From Sphingomonadales bacterium (lineage in GTDB: Bacteria > Pseudomonadota > Alphaproteobacteria > Sphingomonadales > Sphingomonadaceae), in NCBI GenBank assembly GCA_027489365.1, contig JAIXZV010000218.1, forward strand, positions 1 through 34,101: DNA of 34,101 bases, given 5' to 3'. Under the pieces are notes generated by a model. It worked only from the letters and a program-made list of their open reading frames with translations. It had not been told where the DNA came from and did no database searches. This document shows, one piece after another, positions 10,401 to 17,965 of this stretch; the first letter of the stretch is position 1, and each line of letters begins with the position of its first letter. The translations under genes were made by a program, and so were the position numbers.

Positions 10401-10414
10401 TGCCGATTTCGGCA
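10401..10414. promoter_or_regulatory. Palindrome TGCCGA-TT-TCGGCA upstream of the LysR gene
   Basis: A perfect 6+6 inverted repeat with a 2-nt centre ends 20 nt before the LysR start codon. It is partly extended by GAG/CTC flanks at 10395 and 10418. Its position suits an autoregulatory operator for the LysR protein, or a short leader hairpin. Functional role is inferred from symmetry and position. Confidence 0.35.
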
Positions 10415-10434
10415 GCTCTCATACCAGGCCTGAT

Positions 10435-11355
10435 ATGCATCCGATTGACGCCCGCACCCTCGAAGTGTTTCGCGCCGTAGCCGAAACCGGCTCCGCAACC
10501 CGTGCGGCCGAACGGTTGAACTCAACCCAGCCGAGCATCACCCGCACGATCGGCGCGTTCGAACAGCAATGCGGCTTTTCGCTGTTCGATCGCGGGCGTT
10601 ACGGCATGACTTTGACCGAGGCCGGCAGTGTCCTGCTGGAATCGGTGGAGCGCAATTTCGCCGGCCTGAACAGGATCCAGCACGCGATCGGACAATTGCG
10701 CCAGGGGCTGCCCGGAACGCTGCGCGCCGTTGCCGTTCCGGTGATCGCGGAAGGCGCGCTGTGCACGATCTTCGGCGCCTTTACTCGCGCCCATCCGCGC
10801 GTCGGTATCAACATCAAATCGGCACGCCCGGAGATGGTGATCAACGACATCCTGACCGGCGACGTCGATATGGGGGCGATCATCGGCTCCCCGCCGCAGG
10901 GGTTCGATCTCGAAGTCCGGGTGATCGGACAGCGGCGCATGAAGCTGGCGGTGCCGAGCGACCATCGTCTCGCCAATCGCGAGCGCGTGCATTTCCGTGA
11001 GCTTCATGACGAAGCCTTTGTGCTGATCGTCCAGCCGCACAATATCCGGCTCGCGGTCGACCGGATGATGAACGATTTCGGGGTTCGCCCATCGGTAACC
11101 CACGAGGTGTCGACTCAGCGCACGGTTGTCGAACTGGCACGACGCAGCGGCGCGATCGGCTTTGCCGACGACGAGATCATCGCCTCGGTCGCCGATGGTG
11201 CGGTGAAAGCGATCGAGCTCGACCCGCCGACCGAGTGGAACATCAATCTGATCCACCGTCGTGACCGGAAATACTCCCAGGTGTTCACGGCTTTCCTGAG
11301 TTGGCTGGAGGAAAGCCATCCGGTCGCCCCGGCTCCTTCAGGCGTCGCGGGATGA
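10435..11355 (+). CDS. LysR-family transcriptional regulator
   Basis: 306 residues, the standard LysR length. The N-terminal winged helix-turn-helix spans about residues 5-65 (LEVFRAVAETGSATRAAERL, then NSTQPSITRTIGAFEQQCG and FSLFDRGRYGMTLTEAG), followed by a linker helix and a periplasmic-binding-protein-like effector domain (about 95-290). The effector is unknown. ATG 10435 follows a palindromic element. Its TGA overlaps the ATG of the next gene (ATGATGA), so the JmjC-type oxygenase is translationally coupled and is probably its functional partner or target. The 57-residue peptide ORF lies 161 nt upstream on the same strand. Confidence 0.92.
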   Translation: MHPIDARTLEVFRAVAETGSATRAAERLNSTQPSITRTIGAFEQQCGFSLFDRGRYGMTLTEAGSVLLESVERNFAGLNRIQHAIGQLRQGLPGTLRAVAVPVIAEGALCTIFGAFTRAHPRVGINIKSARPEMVINDILTGDVDMGAIIGSPPQGFDLEVRVIGQRRMKLAVPSDHRLANRERVHFRELHDEAFVLIVQPHNIRLAVDRMMNDFGVRPSVTHEVSTQRTVVELARRSGAIGFADDEIIASVADGAVKAIELDPPTEWNINLIHRRDRKYSQVFTAFLSWLEESHPVAPAPSGVAG

Positions 11356-12224
11356 TGACGCCGGATGGAAAGACCACGCCGTTCGCCGAGCTTATCGCGC
11401 CACTCTCGATGGCAGAGTTCCGGACGCTGCTGCAGAAGCGGACACCGTGTCACGTCAATGGCCCTGCCGCTGATCGCTATGCCCGCCTTGCAAGCTGGAA
11501 CGGCCTGATGGAGGCGTTGCGGAGCGGCGCGATTCCGGTCCGCAAACTGCGGCTCTCGCAGGGTTCCAAAATTCTGCCCGGCGCATTCTACCGCGACGGC
11601 AGCGGACTCCGGGTCGAAGTGCTGGAATCGGTGATGCGCTCCGGCGGCAGCGTGATCGTTGAGGATGTCGAGCCACACCATGAAGCGCTCGGGGCGCTTT
11701 GTGCCGCGCTGGCCGAACAGCTCGGCGAACGGATCGCGGCCGGCATGATCGCAACGACGGGCAGCGCTGGAGCGCTGGCACCGCACCATGATTCCGAGGA
11801 TCTGCTGATCCTCCAGGTCGAAGGCAGCAAACGGTGGTTGATCGAGCAGGACCCCGCCCCCGATCCGATCCCGTACCTCAATCCACTGAACGCGCCACAC
11901 GCCGCGCCGATCCTGATGGACATTACGCTGAACGCCGGAGATTGCCTGGTTCTGCCCGCCGGCTATCGCCACCGGTGCGAGACGATCGGGGCGCGATCGC
12001 TGCACATCGGCATCTTCCTCTGGCCGCTCACGGTGGCGCGGGCACTCGATTTGGTGGTGCGCGAGCTCGCCGACGATCCGGCCGCGCGACGGCCCCTGCG
12101 CGGCGATGAAGATGAAACCGTCGCCACGGAGACCCTGCGTCGCGCCTTGACCGACCGGATCGACCGGCTTTCGCTGCGCGAGCTCAGGCACCTGCATCAG
12201 GCCCAGACGCTCAAGGGGCGATAA
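11352..12224 (+). CDS. JmjC/cupin-type Fe(II), 2-oxoglutarate-dependent oxygenase-like protein
   Basis: 290 residues from ATG 11352, which overlaps the LysR stop by 4 nt (ATGA); a second ATG at 11355 is also possible. The track's start at 11301 would run back into LysR. The double-stranded beta-helix region contains APHHDSEDLLILQVEGSKRW, in which H145-x-D147 are the expected iron ligands, and LPAGYRHRCE with His207 as the third. This layout and the GSKRW strand match the cupin_4/JmjC group that includes the ribosomal oxygenases (YcfD/RoxA type). Such enzymes hydroxylate residues in proteins or peptides; the substrate here is unknown. At 290 residues it is shorter than YcfD-type enzymes. The upstream 57-residue peptide is a tempting but unproven substrate. 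Confidence 0.75.
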   Translation: MMTPDGKTTPFAELIAPLSMAEFRTLLQKRTPCHVNGPAADRYARLASWNGLMEALRSGAIPVRKLRLSQGSKILPGAFYRDGSGLRVEVLESVMRSGGSVIVEDVEPHHEALGALCAALAEQLGERIAAGMIATTGSAGALAPHHDSEDLLILQVEGSKRWLIEQDPAPDPIPYLNPLNAPHAAPILMDITLNAGDCLVLPAGYRHRCETIGARSLHIGIFLWPLTVARALDLVVRELADDPAARRPLRGDEDETVATETLRRALTDRIDRLSLRELRHLHQAQTLKGR

Positions 12225-12297
12225 AGCGGCTCCGCCCGCATCAAGCCGTTCCTCACGGACGGGAACGGTCGAAAGGGTCCAGACGAGATAGATGGCA

Positions 12298-12374
<77 letters not shown>

Positions 12375-12427
12375 CTGATGCTTCGCCTAGCAAAGGCGCG
12401 GGCGCTGCGCCAGCCCTTGCGTCACCG

Positions 12428-12799
12428 CTATTTGGCGAGCGTCACCGGCTGGAACGCGCCGAGGCCACAGCTGGCGCCGCGTTGCAGGACCGGAGTCGCA
12501 TAAAGCACGGTGATGATGTCGACCGAGCACAACTGACTGAGGCTGGTCTCATAGGTGAAGCGCTCCTCGAACCCCAGGCCGGGACAGGCGTTGGGCAGCG
12601 TGTTGCGATACACTTTGCCGCCGTTCATGATGAAATCGATCGTGCGGTCGCCGTGGACGCGGGTCTCGCGGATCTGGCGGAGCGGAATGCAGCTTTCGGG
12701 CTTGCCGACCTCGGTTGCGGCGGGGATGGCCTGGCGGTCGCGCGCCATGCCGGGGGCAGCGACGGCGGTAAAGGCGAGTGCGGCGAGCAGCATGCGCAT
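12428..12799 (-). CDS. DUF6491-like secreted protein of unknown function
   Basis: 123 residues from ATG 12799, chosen over the track's 12856 because AGGAG lies 8 nt upstream and a signal peptide ([19 protein letters not shown]) follows directly. The mature part has conserved-looking segments [55 protein letters not shown] and [12 protein letters not shown], with four cysteines that may form disulfides. I recognise this layout as the DUF6491 family found in sphingomonads and relatives, from memory. Function unknown; probably periplasmic. It is the last gene of the dapB-DUF1963-nth operon, starting 1 nt after the nth stop codon. Confidence 0.8.
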   Translation of the reverse strand: MRMLLAALAFTAVAAPGMARDRQAIPAATEVGKPESCIPLRQIRETRVHGDRTIDFIMNGGKVYRNTLPNACPGLGFEERFTYETSLSQLCSVDIITVLYATPVLQRGASCGLGAFQPVTLAK

Positions 12800-12800
12800 G

Positions 12801-13463
12801 TCATGTCTCCTGTTTGGCGCGCACCTTGGGCGCCACGGTCTTGGGCTTGAACGCACAGAGATCGGCGACGATGCAGCGCCAGCATTCGGGCGTCCGGGCC
12901 TTGCAGACGTATCGGCCGTGCAGGATTAACCAGTGATGAGCGTGCTGCCGGAACGGCTGCGGCGTCGCCTTGTCGAGCTTCAGTTCGACCGCGAGCGGGG
13001 TCTTGCCACGCGCCAGGCCAGTGCGGTTGCCGACGCGAAAGATGTGCGTGTCGACCGCAAAGGTCTCCGCGCCGAACGCGACGTTGAGCACGACATTCGC
13101 GGTCTTGCGCCCGACGCCGGGCAGCGTTTCGAGCGCGGCGCGGTCGGCGGGCACCTCGCCGTCATACTCGGCGATCAGGCGCTCCGACAAAGCGATGACG
13201 TTCTTGGCCTTGGTGTTGAACAGGCCAATCGTCTTGATGTGCTCCCTCAGCCCCGCCTCGCCGAGCGCGACCATTTGCGCGGGCGTCTTTACCTCCTCGA
13301 ACAGGCGGCGCGTGGCCTTGTTGACGCCGATATCGGTCGCTTGCGCCGACAGCGCGACCGCGACGACGAGCTGGTACGCATTGCCATAGGCAAGCTCGGT
13401 CTCGGGATGCGGATTCTCCGCCGCGAGCCGGGCGTAGAATTCGATGATTTCGGCTTTTTTCAA
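12801..13463 (-). CDS. nth: Endonuclease III (DNA glycosylase/AP lyase)
   Basis: Removes oxidised pyrimidines and cleaves AP sites in base-excision repair. The best start is TTG 13463 (MKKAEIIEFYARL), overlapping the upstream stop codon as TTGA; the track's 13556 would intrude far into the DUF1963 gene. From this start the catalytic residues fall at Lys120 (LPGVGRKTANVV, helix-hairpin-helix) and Asp138 (AVDTHIFRV). The [4Fe-4S] ligands fall at Cys187, Cys194, Cys197 and Cys203 (C-x6-C-x2-C-x5-C). These are the same numbers as in E. coli Nth, which strongly supports the TTG start. 220 residues against 211 in E. coli. Third gene of the dapB operon. Confidence 0.96.
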   Translation of the reverse strand: MKKAEIIEFYARLAAENPHPETELAYGNAYQLVVAVALSAQATDIGVNKATRRLFEEVKTPAQMVALGEAGLREHIKTIGLFNTKAKNVIALSERLIAEYDGEVPADRAALETLPGVGRKTANVVLNVAFGAETFAVDTHIFRVGNRTGLARGKTPLAVELKLDKATPQPFRQHAHHWLILHGRYVCKARTPECWRCIVADLCAFKPKTVAPKVRAKQET

Positions 13464-14329
13464 AAGCAGTCCCACGAATAGGCGACGCGCGAGAAATCGC
13501 CGCGCGCGAGATCCGCGCTGCGGATCAGGAACACGCATTCCCCGGCGTCGCCCCACATCAGATAGGCGTCGGAGGTCAGGCGCAGCAGGACATGGTCGAA
13601 CTCCGCAAAGGCGGGCTGGTAGCTTACGTCACTTTGGGTGAAGGCGGGATAGCCGCCGCTGTGATGCCGCGGCAAACGCGCCTTGGCTTCGCTTCTGAGG
13701 AAGGCTTCAAGCGCGGTGGCGTCGTAGCGTTCGTACAAGGCCATCACCCGCTTTTCCGCCGCCAGGACGGTGCGGTCGATCCGATCGGTGATCAACGTCG
13801 GGCGCAGGCCGATGCCGGTCGCGCGGACCGCCAGATCCTCGAAAGGCGAGAAATCCGAGAATTCCAGATCGGCGACTCGCGCAAGCGGGGGCGGCGGGAC
13901 GAGCGCGCCTGCACCGGTGACATCGCAGCGGCGGACCAGCATGGTCGCGCCCGCCGGATCGGCGAAATCGGCACCGTACACATCGTTGCGTGCCACGAAA
14001 AACTGGATAATCCCACGGTCGGGATAGCCCGCAAGCCCGCGACAATCGGCGCAATCGAGCTGCGCGATGAATTCCAACGGAACGCCGTGCGGGTCGAGCG
14101 GCCAGTCCTCCCCGGCCGCCAGCCATGCGGGGCCACCGAGGCGAGAGCCGGTGGCCCCGATTGGCAGGCTCGCATCCGGCGTCAGCTCCGTCGCCTGGCG
14201 CGTCTGCTGGCCGAACCAGGTCTTGAACGCCTCAAGCTCAGCCACGGGAAGCGGTGGCTTCGTCGTTCCCCGAGGGGCGGCGGCGGAAGGCCGTACTCCG
14301 CCGAACAGGCGCTGCAGGAAGCCGATCAC
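13460..14329 (-). CDS. DUF1963 (YwqG-like) family protein
   Basis: 289 residues from GTG 14329, whose first bases overlap the dapB stop as GTGA; the track's 14383 start lies inside dapB and is unlikely. A short N-terminal segment (VIGFLQRLFGG, Pro/Ala-rich linker) leads into the conserved body: SRLGGPAWLAAGEDWP, EFIAQLDCADCRGL, GIIQFFVARND, and near the C-terminus HVLLRLTSDAYLMWGDAGE followed by CVFLIRSADLARGDFSR. The G-G-x-x-W...W-P, F-x-x-Q-x-D and W-G-D-A-G patterns are those of DUF1963/YwqG proteins. Molecular function is unknown; predicted cytoplasmic. Wedged between dapB and nth with 4-nt overlaps on both sides, so expressed as part of that operon. Confidence 0.85.
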   Translation of the reverse strand: MIGFLQRLFGGVRPSAAAPRGTTKPPLPVAELEAFKTWFGQQTRQATELTPDASLPIGATGSRLGGPAWLAAGEDWPLDPHGVPLEFIAQLDCADCRGLAGYPDRGIIQFFVARNDVYGADFADPAGATMLVRRCDVTGAGALVPPPPLARVADLEFSDFSPFEDLAVRATGIGLRPTLITDRIDRTVLAAEKRVMALYERYDATALEAFLRSEAKARLPRHHSGGYPAFTQSDVSYQPAFAEFDHVLLRLTSDAYLMWGDAGECVFLIRSADLARGDFSRVAYSWDCF

Positions 14330-15054
14330 AGTCCCAGCACCTCCTCCATGCCGTAGCGCCCGGCCGGTTTGCCGACCAGCCACAGCGCTGCGGTGATCGC
14401 GCCGCGCGCGAAGATCGCGCGGTTTTCGGCGCGGTGGCCGATCTCGATCCGCTCGCCCTCGCCTGCGAAGACGACCAAGTGATCGCCCGCGACCGATCCG
14501 CCGCGCAGCGAGGCGAAGCCGATCGTCCCCTCCGAGCGCGCACCCGTAAGCCCGGCGCGGTCGGCGACCTTGGCCTCGGCGAGCGTGATGCCGCGCCCCG
14601 CCGCCGCCGCCTCGCCGAGCAGCAGCGCAGTGCCCGAGGGCGCATCGACCTTATGACGGTGGTGCATCTCGGCGATTTCGATGTCCCATTCCGGCCCCAG
14701 CCGGGCGGCGGCATCACGCACCAGTTTGGCGAGCAAGGTCACGCCGAGCGAGACGTTGCCGGTCTGCAGCACTGCAATCTCGGTCGCGGCGGCATCGATC
14801 AGCGCATGGTGGGCGGCCGACAGACCGGTCGTACCGATCAGGATCGGCGTCCGCGCCGTCCGCGCGGCGGCGAGCGTGCGCTCCAGCGCGGCGGGCGTCG
14901 AGAAATCGATCAGCACCGCCGCATCGTGCGCGAGTGCCGCCGGATCACCCCCGGCATCGATCCCGCCAGCCAGCGTCGCCCCCAGATCGGGCACGGCGGC
15001 GGCGAGCGCCTGCCCCATCCGCCCCGCACTGCCGATAATGCCGATCGCGGTCAT
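14326..15054 (-). CDS. dapB: 4-hydroxy-tetrahydrodipicolinate reductase
   Basis: 242 residues. Lysine/diaminopimelate pathway enzyme reducing the DapA product with NAD(P)H. Nucleotide-binding loop IGIIGSAGRMGQ (residues 4-15), ILIGTTG (71-77), and the catalytic/substrate signature EMHHRHKVDAPSGTAL with His131/His132, Lys135 and the Gly-Thr pair at 141-142. ATG 15054 has a strong GGGAGAG ribosome site about 8 nt upstream. First gene of a four-gene operon; its stop overlaps the next start (GTGA). The promoter must lie in the 267-bp gap shared with divergent cobB. Confidence 0.97.
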   Translation of the reverse strand: MTAIGIIGSAGRMGQALAAAVPDLGATLAGGIDAGGDPAALAHDAAVLIDFSTPAALERTLAAARTARTPILIGTTGLSAAHHALIDAAATEIAVLQTGNVSLGVTLLAKLVRDAAARLGPEWDIEIAEMHHRHKVDAPSGTALLLGEAAAAGRGITLAEAKVADRAGLTGARSEGTIGFASLRGGSVAGDHLVVFAGEGERIEIGHRAENRAIFARGAITAALWLVGKPAGRYGMEEVLGL

Positions 15055-15321
15055 CGTCTCTCTCCCGAATCCTGTCGGGCTCCTCTACCGAGTCGGTGCG
15101 CGCGATGCCATGCGCGAGATGGGCTTAAAGTCACACCAGAGTCGCACCATCGGCGGGTAAGTGCGTGGGCGCGGAGGCGGGTGACTCCGGGGTAGCGACA
15201 CGACGACGTTTTCAAAGAGCGCAAGGACAGTGTGACAGATCGCGACCGTGTAGGACAGACAGCGACACCCGGTGGCATTCGGCCGATAGCGAAAGCCGCA
15301 ATCCCGCGATATCCTCCCCCC

Positions 15322-16023
15322 ATGACCAGCCACCGCAGCATCGTCATCCTCACCGGCGCGGGCATCTCCGCCGAATCGGGGATCGCCACCTTTCGCGGCC
15401 CCGGAGGCTTGTGGGAGGGTCACCGCGTCGAGGATGTCTGCACGCCCGAGGCGCTGGCCGACGATCCGGTGCTGGTGCACCGCTTCTACGATGCGCGGCG
15501 GGCGGCGCTCGCCACCGTGCAGCCCAATGCAGCGCATCACGCGCTTGCGCGGTTGGATGCGGAATGGCCGGGCGGATTGCTGATCGTGACGCAGAATGTC
15601 GATGACCTGCATGAACGTGCCGGAGCGAAGCGTCTGCTGCACATGCACGGGGAATTGCGGTCGGCGTTGTGCGCGGACTGTGGCGCGCAGGGCATTTGGG
15701 ACGGCGATCTGCCGCCGGGATCGATCTGTAGCGCATGCGGCGCGGCGGCGCTGCGGCCCGATATCGTTTTCTTCGGCGAGATGCCGTACCAGATGGACGT
15801 GATCGAGCGCGCGCTCAGCGAAGCCGATCTGTTCGTGTCGATCGGGACGTCGGGCGCGGTCTATCCCGCTGCCGGGTTCGTGCAAGGCGCGCGGTATGCG
15901 GGCGCGCAGACGCTGGAACTGAACCTCGAACGATCGGCGGGGAGCGGCTATTTCCACGAGACAAGGCTGGGTGCTGCGGGGGTGCTAGTGCCCGAATGGG
16001 TCGAGCAAATACTGGCGTCCTGA
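15322..16023 (+). CDS. cobB: NAD-dependent protein deacylase, CobB-type sirtuin
   Basis: 233 residues from ATG 15322 (MTSHRSIVILTGAG). The track's GTG at 15232 has AAGGA nearby but adds 30 residues that do not look like sirtuin sequence, and ATG 15322 lacks a clear ribosome site, so the start carries some doubt. Motifs: NAD loop GAGISAESGIATFRG (12-26), TQNVDDLHERAG (90-101), catalytic His109 in HMHGEL, and zinc cysteines 117/120 (CADC) and 136/139 (CSAC). Tyr56 and Arg59 in FYDARRA match the class III Tyr/Arg pair that allows desuccinylation as well as deacetylation. Known CobB substrates include acetyl-CoA synthetase, also encoded in this window. Confidence 0.93.
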   Translation: MTSHRSIVILTGAGISAESGIATFRGPGGLWEGHRVEDVCTPEALADDPVLVHRFYDARRAALATVQPNAAHHALARLDAEWPGGLLIVTQNVDDLHERAGAKRLLHMHGELRSALCADCGAQGIWDGDLPPGSICSACGAAALRPDIVFFGEMPYQMDVIERALSEADLFVSIGTSGAVYPAAGFVQGARYAGAQTLELNLERSAGSGYFHETRLGAAGVLVPEWVEQILAS

Positions 16024-16133
16024 GCCGCCCAAACGGCCCGAAACGGACCCTGTGGAAACCTCTCGGACGGAGCGCGTTGTTTCGCCCAGTCCCTTACGGG
16101 CTGTCGTGAAAACCCAATTCCGATGAGGTCATC

Positions 16134-16403
16134 ATGAAAAACCTTCTTGCCGCCGCCTTGCTTGCGGGTGCGGCCACGCTGGGTACCACCGTTGCCGCAC
16201 CCCCCGCCGAAGCGCGCGATGGCTGTGGCCGCGGCGCGCATCGCGGGCCAGCCGGCTATTGCCGCCCCAATTTCAACCGCGGCTATGTCGCGCCGGGGCG
16301 TCTGCTCGTCGGGCGCTACTATGGCAATCGCGGCTATTGGGACGGGCGGCGTTACTGGCAGCACCGCTATCGCCACCGCTATGGCGGCTGGCGCTACCGG
16401 TAA
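16134..16403 (+). CDS. Small secreted Arg/Tyr/Gly-rich protein, function unknown
   Basis: 89 residues. GAGG lies 8 nt before ATG 16134. A clear signal peptide (MKNLLAAALLAGAATLGTTV, cleavage likely after AEA) is followed by DGCGRGAHRGPAGYCRPN, a two-cysteine motif seen in many short exported proteins of alphaproteobacteria (from memory), then a tail of Tyr, Arg, Trp and Gly (GYWDGRRYWQHRYRHRYGGW). It is probably periplasmic or envelope-associated and strongly basic. No function can be assigned. It stands alone between cobB and a REP-like inverted repeat. Confidence 0.75.
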   Translation: MKNLLAAALLAGAATLGTTVAAPPAEARDGCGRGAHRGPAGYCRPNFNRGYVAPGRLLVGRYYGNRGYWDGRRYWQHRYRHRYGGWRYR

Positions 16404-16471
16404 GGTTTATCGGGGGCGGGTTTCACGGTGCTTGACTCGGAATCTCCGAATCCTGATCCTGCCCCCACATC

Positions 16472-16542
16472 CCGTTCGTTTCGAGCGTAGTCGAGAAACT
16501 GGTGTCGGGAACAGGTTTCTCGACTGCGCTCGAAACGAACGG
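16472..16542. repeat. Inverted REP-like pair, 28-bp arms (GTTTCGAGC...AGTCGAGAAAC family)
   Basis: Arms 16472-16499 and 16515-16542 are complementary at 27 of 28 positions (one T/C difference) with a 15-nt loop. Each arm contains TTTCGAGCG and AGTCGAGAAAC. It lies 20 bp beyond the era stop and 68 bp beyond the small secreted gene, so it may serve as a bidirectional terminator as well as being a dispersed REP/REPIN-like element. Confidence 0.8.
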
Positions 16543-16562
16543 AGAGAAAGGTTCGGTTGCGT

Positions 16563-17468
16563 TCACTCGACCCAGTCTAGCCCCATTTCTCGGTAGACGT
16601 CGCGCTCGTCGTCCCAGCCCGGCCGGACCTTCACGTGCAGATAGAGGTGCACCGGGCGGCCCATGATGCCGCTCAGTTCGGCACGGGCGCGCGCGCCGAT
16701 TTCCTTGATCCGGGCCCCACCCTTGCCGAGCACGATCGCGCGTTGCGTCGGGCGTTCGACCAGGATCTGCTGGTGGATTTCGACCGATCCGTCCTCGCGC
16801 TCCTTATATTGCTCGGTCTCGATCGCCGAGGCGTAGGGAAGTTCGGCGTGGAGCTGGAGATAGAGCTGCTCGCGCGTGACTTCGGAGGCGAGGCTGCGCT
16901 CGGTCGCGTCGGACACCTGATCCTCGGGGAAATGCCACGGACTCTCGGGCATCCGGGCGGCGAGATGCGCTTTCAGTTCGGGGAGGCCGTCGCCGGTCGA
17001 TGCGCTGACGAAGAAGACTTCGTCGAACTGGACGAGGCCAGTCAGGCGCTCGGCATGGAGCAGCAGCTTGCCCTTGTCGGCAAGATCGACCTTGTTGAGG
17101 ATGAGGTATTTCGGTTCGCGCCGGTCCTTGATGGCCTCGGCAATGGTGGTGACTTTGCTACCGAGCCCGCCCTTGGCATCGACCACCAGTGCGAGCACGT
17201 CGGCCCCCTCGGCTCCGCCCCAGGCCGCCTGCACCATCGCGCGATCGAGCCGGCGCTTGGGCTCGAAGATACCGGGGGTATCGACCAGCAGGAGCTGCGT
17301 ATCGCCCTCGATCGCCACGCCCATCAGCCGCACGCGCGTCGTCTGCGCCTTGGGGGAGACGATCGCGACCTTCTGCCCGACGAGCGCGTTGACGAGCGTC
17401 GATTTGCCGGCGTTGGGCGCGCCGAGGATTGCGACGAGGCCGCAGCGTTGGGGGGTGGGTTCGGTCAT
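16563..17468 (-). CDS. era: Era, ribosome-assembly GTPase
   Basis: 301 residues from ATG 17468, with AAGGA 6 nt upstream; the track's 17618 start runs through a REP-like repeat and is rejected. GTPase domain: G1 GAPNAGKST (16-24), G3 DTPG (63-66), G4 NKVD (125-128), plus SPKAQTTRVRLMG as switch I. C-terminal KH domain with AIVLGKGGARIKEIG, which binds the 3' end of 16S rRNA. It is essential for 30S maturation at the inner face of the membrane. Its start overlaps the upstream GIY-YIG stop (ATGA). In related genomes era usually follows rnc directly; here the GIY-YIG gene separates them. Confidence 0.97.
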   Translation of the reverse strand: MTEPTPQRCGLVAILGAPNAGKSTLVNALVGQKVAIVSPKAQTTRVRLMGVAIEGDTQLLLVDTPGIFEPKRRLDRAMVQAAWGGAEGADVLALVVDAKGGLGSKVTTIAEAIKDRREPKYLILNKVDLADKGKLLLHAERLTGLVQFDEVFFVSASTGDGLPELKAHLAARMPESPWHFPEDQVSDATERSLASEVTREQLYLQLHAELPYASAIETEQYKEREDGSVEIHQQILVERPTQRAIVLGKGGARIKEIGARARAELSGIMGRPVHLYLHVKVRPGWDDERDVYREMGLDWVE

Positions 17469-17860
17469 TGCGGGTCCTTGGGCGGGGCGGGTCCTCCGAC
17501 AGGCTCGGTGCGAACGGAGGGGGTGCGAGAGCTGTCCTCCCAACCCGTTCGCCCTGAGCCTGTCGAAGGGCTCGCCTGATCTTGGCGATTGCGTGCCAGT
17601 AAGGAAAGCCTTTCCCAATCGCCAGCGATCAGTGCTTCCTTCTTGGCGCGGGTCCAGCCTTTGATGCGGCGTTCAGCTTCGAGTGCTTCGATCCTAGTGG
17701 GGAAGTCCTGCGTCCAGACCAGGATGACCGGGCGACGTTTGTGGGTGTAGCCGGGTATCTGGCCGGTCTGGTGCTGGCCGATGCGTTGTTCGAGTGCATC
17801 GGTATGGCCGACATAATAACCGCCATCGGAACAGCGCAGGATGTAGGTCCAGAATGCCAT
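17465..17860 (-). CDS. GIY-YIG superfamily nuclease-like protein with repeat-derived C-terminus
   Basis: 131 residues. The GIY-YIG domain covers about 1-90: WTYILRC, then YYVGHT, Arg26 in EQRIGQH, a TRIEALEAERRIKGW segment with the conserved glutamate, and AKKEALIAGDWERL. ATG 17860 has GGGAGG 7 nt upstream. After residue 95 the frame runs through a palindromic REP-like pair, giving SPSTGSGRTG and a Pro-rich tail unlikely to be structured, and stops by overlapping the era start codon. A second inverted pair lies just upstream of the gene. UvrC/YhbQ-like small GIY-YIG proteins are often annotated as excinuclease-like; the true activity is unknown. Probably a mobile or formerly mobile insertion into the lepB-rnc-era operon. 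Confidence 0.85.
   Translation of the reverse strand: MAFWTYILRCSDGGYYVGHTDALEQRIGQHQTGQIPGYTHKRRPVILVWTQDFPTRIEALEAERRIKGWTRAKKEALIAGDWERLSLLARNRQDQASPSTGSGRTGWEDSSRTPSVRTEPVGGPAPPKDPQ
17497..17565. repeat. Inverted REP-like pair inside the 3' end of the GIY-YIG gene
   Basis: Arm CGACAGGCTCGGTGCGAACGG (17497-17517) and its inverse (17545-17565) are complementary at 19 of 21 positions with a 27-nt spacer. The same unit recurs at 17889-17911 and, diverged, at 17940-17962. The pair is translated as the tail of the GIY-YIG protein and ends 28 bp upstream of the era start. Confidence 0.8.
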
Positions 17861-17888
17861 TCCCGGCCTCCCTCGTGGTGCACGGGCC

Positions 17889-17962
17889 CTTCGACAGGCT
17901 CAGGGCGAACGGTAGGTGGGTGACGCGCGCCAAAATGATCGTTCGTGCTGAGCGTGTCGAAG
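17889..17962. repeat. Inverted REP-like pair upstream of the GIY-YIG gene
   Basis: Arm 17889-17911 (CTTCGACAGGCTCAGGGCG...) and inverse arm 17940-17962 are complementary at 20 of 23 positions, with a 28-nt spacer. It occupies the gap between the rnc stop (17966) and the GIY-YIG start (17860). With the pair at 17497-17565 it brackets the GIY-YIG coding domain on both sides. Confidence 0.8.
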
Positions 17963-17965
17963 CAC

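Noticed and set aside
15232-15321. GTG start adding 30 residues to CobB
   Set aside because: A ribosome-like AAGGA precedes it, but the extension is unlike sirtuin N-termini and lies in repeated intergenic words; ATG 15322 gives the standard N-terminus.
17497-17962. CRISPR array from the recurrent 21-23 nt units
   Set aside because: Only four units, in alternating orientation as inverted pairs, with no regular spacers and no cas genes; they are REP-like palindromes.
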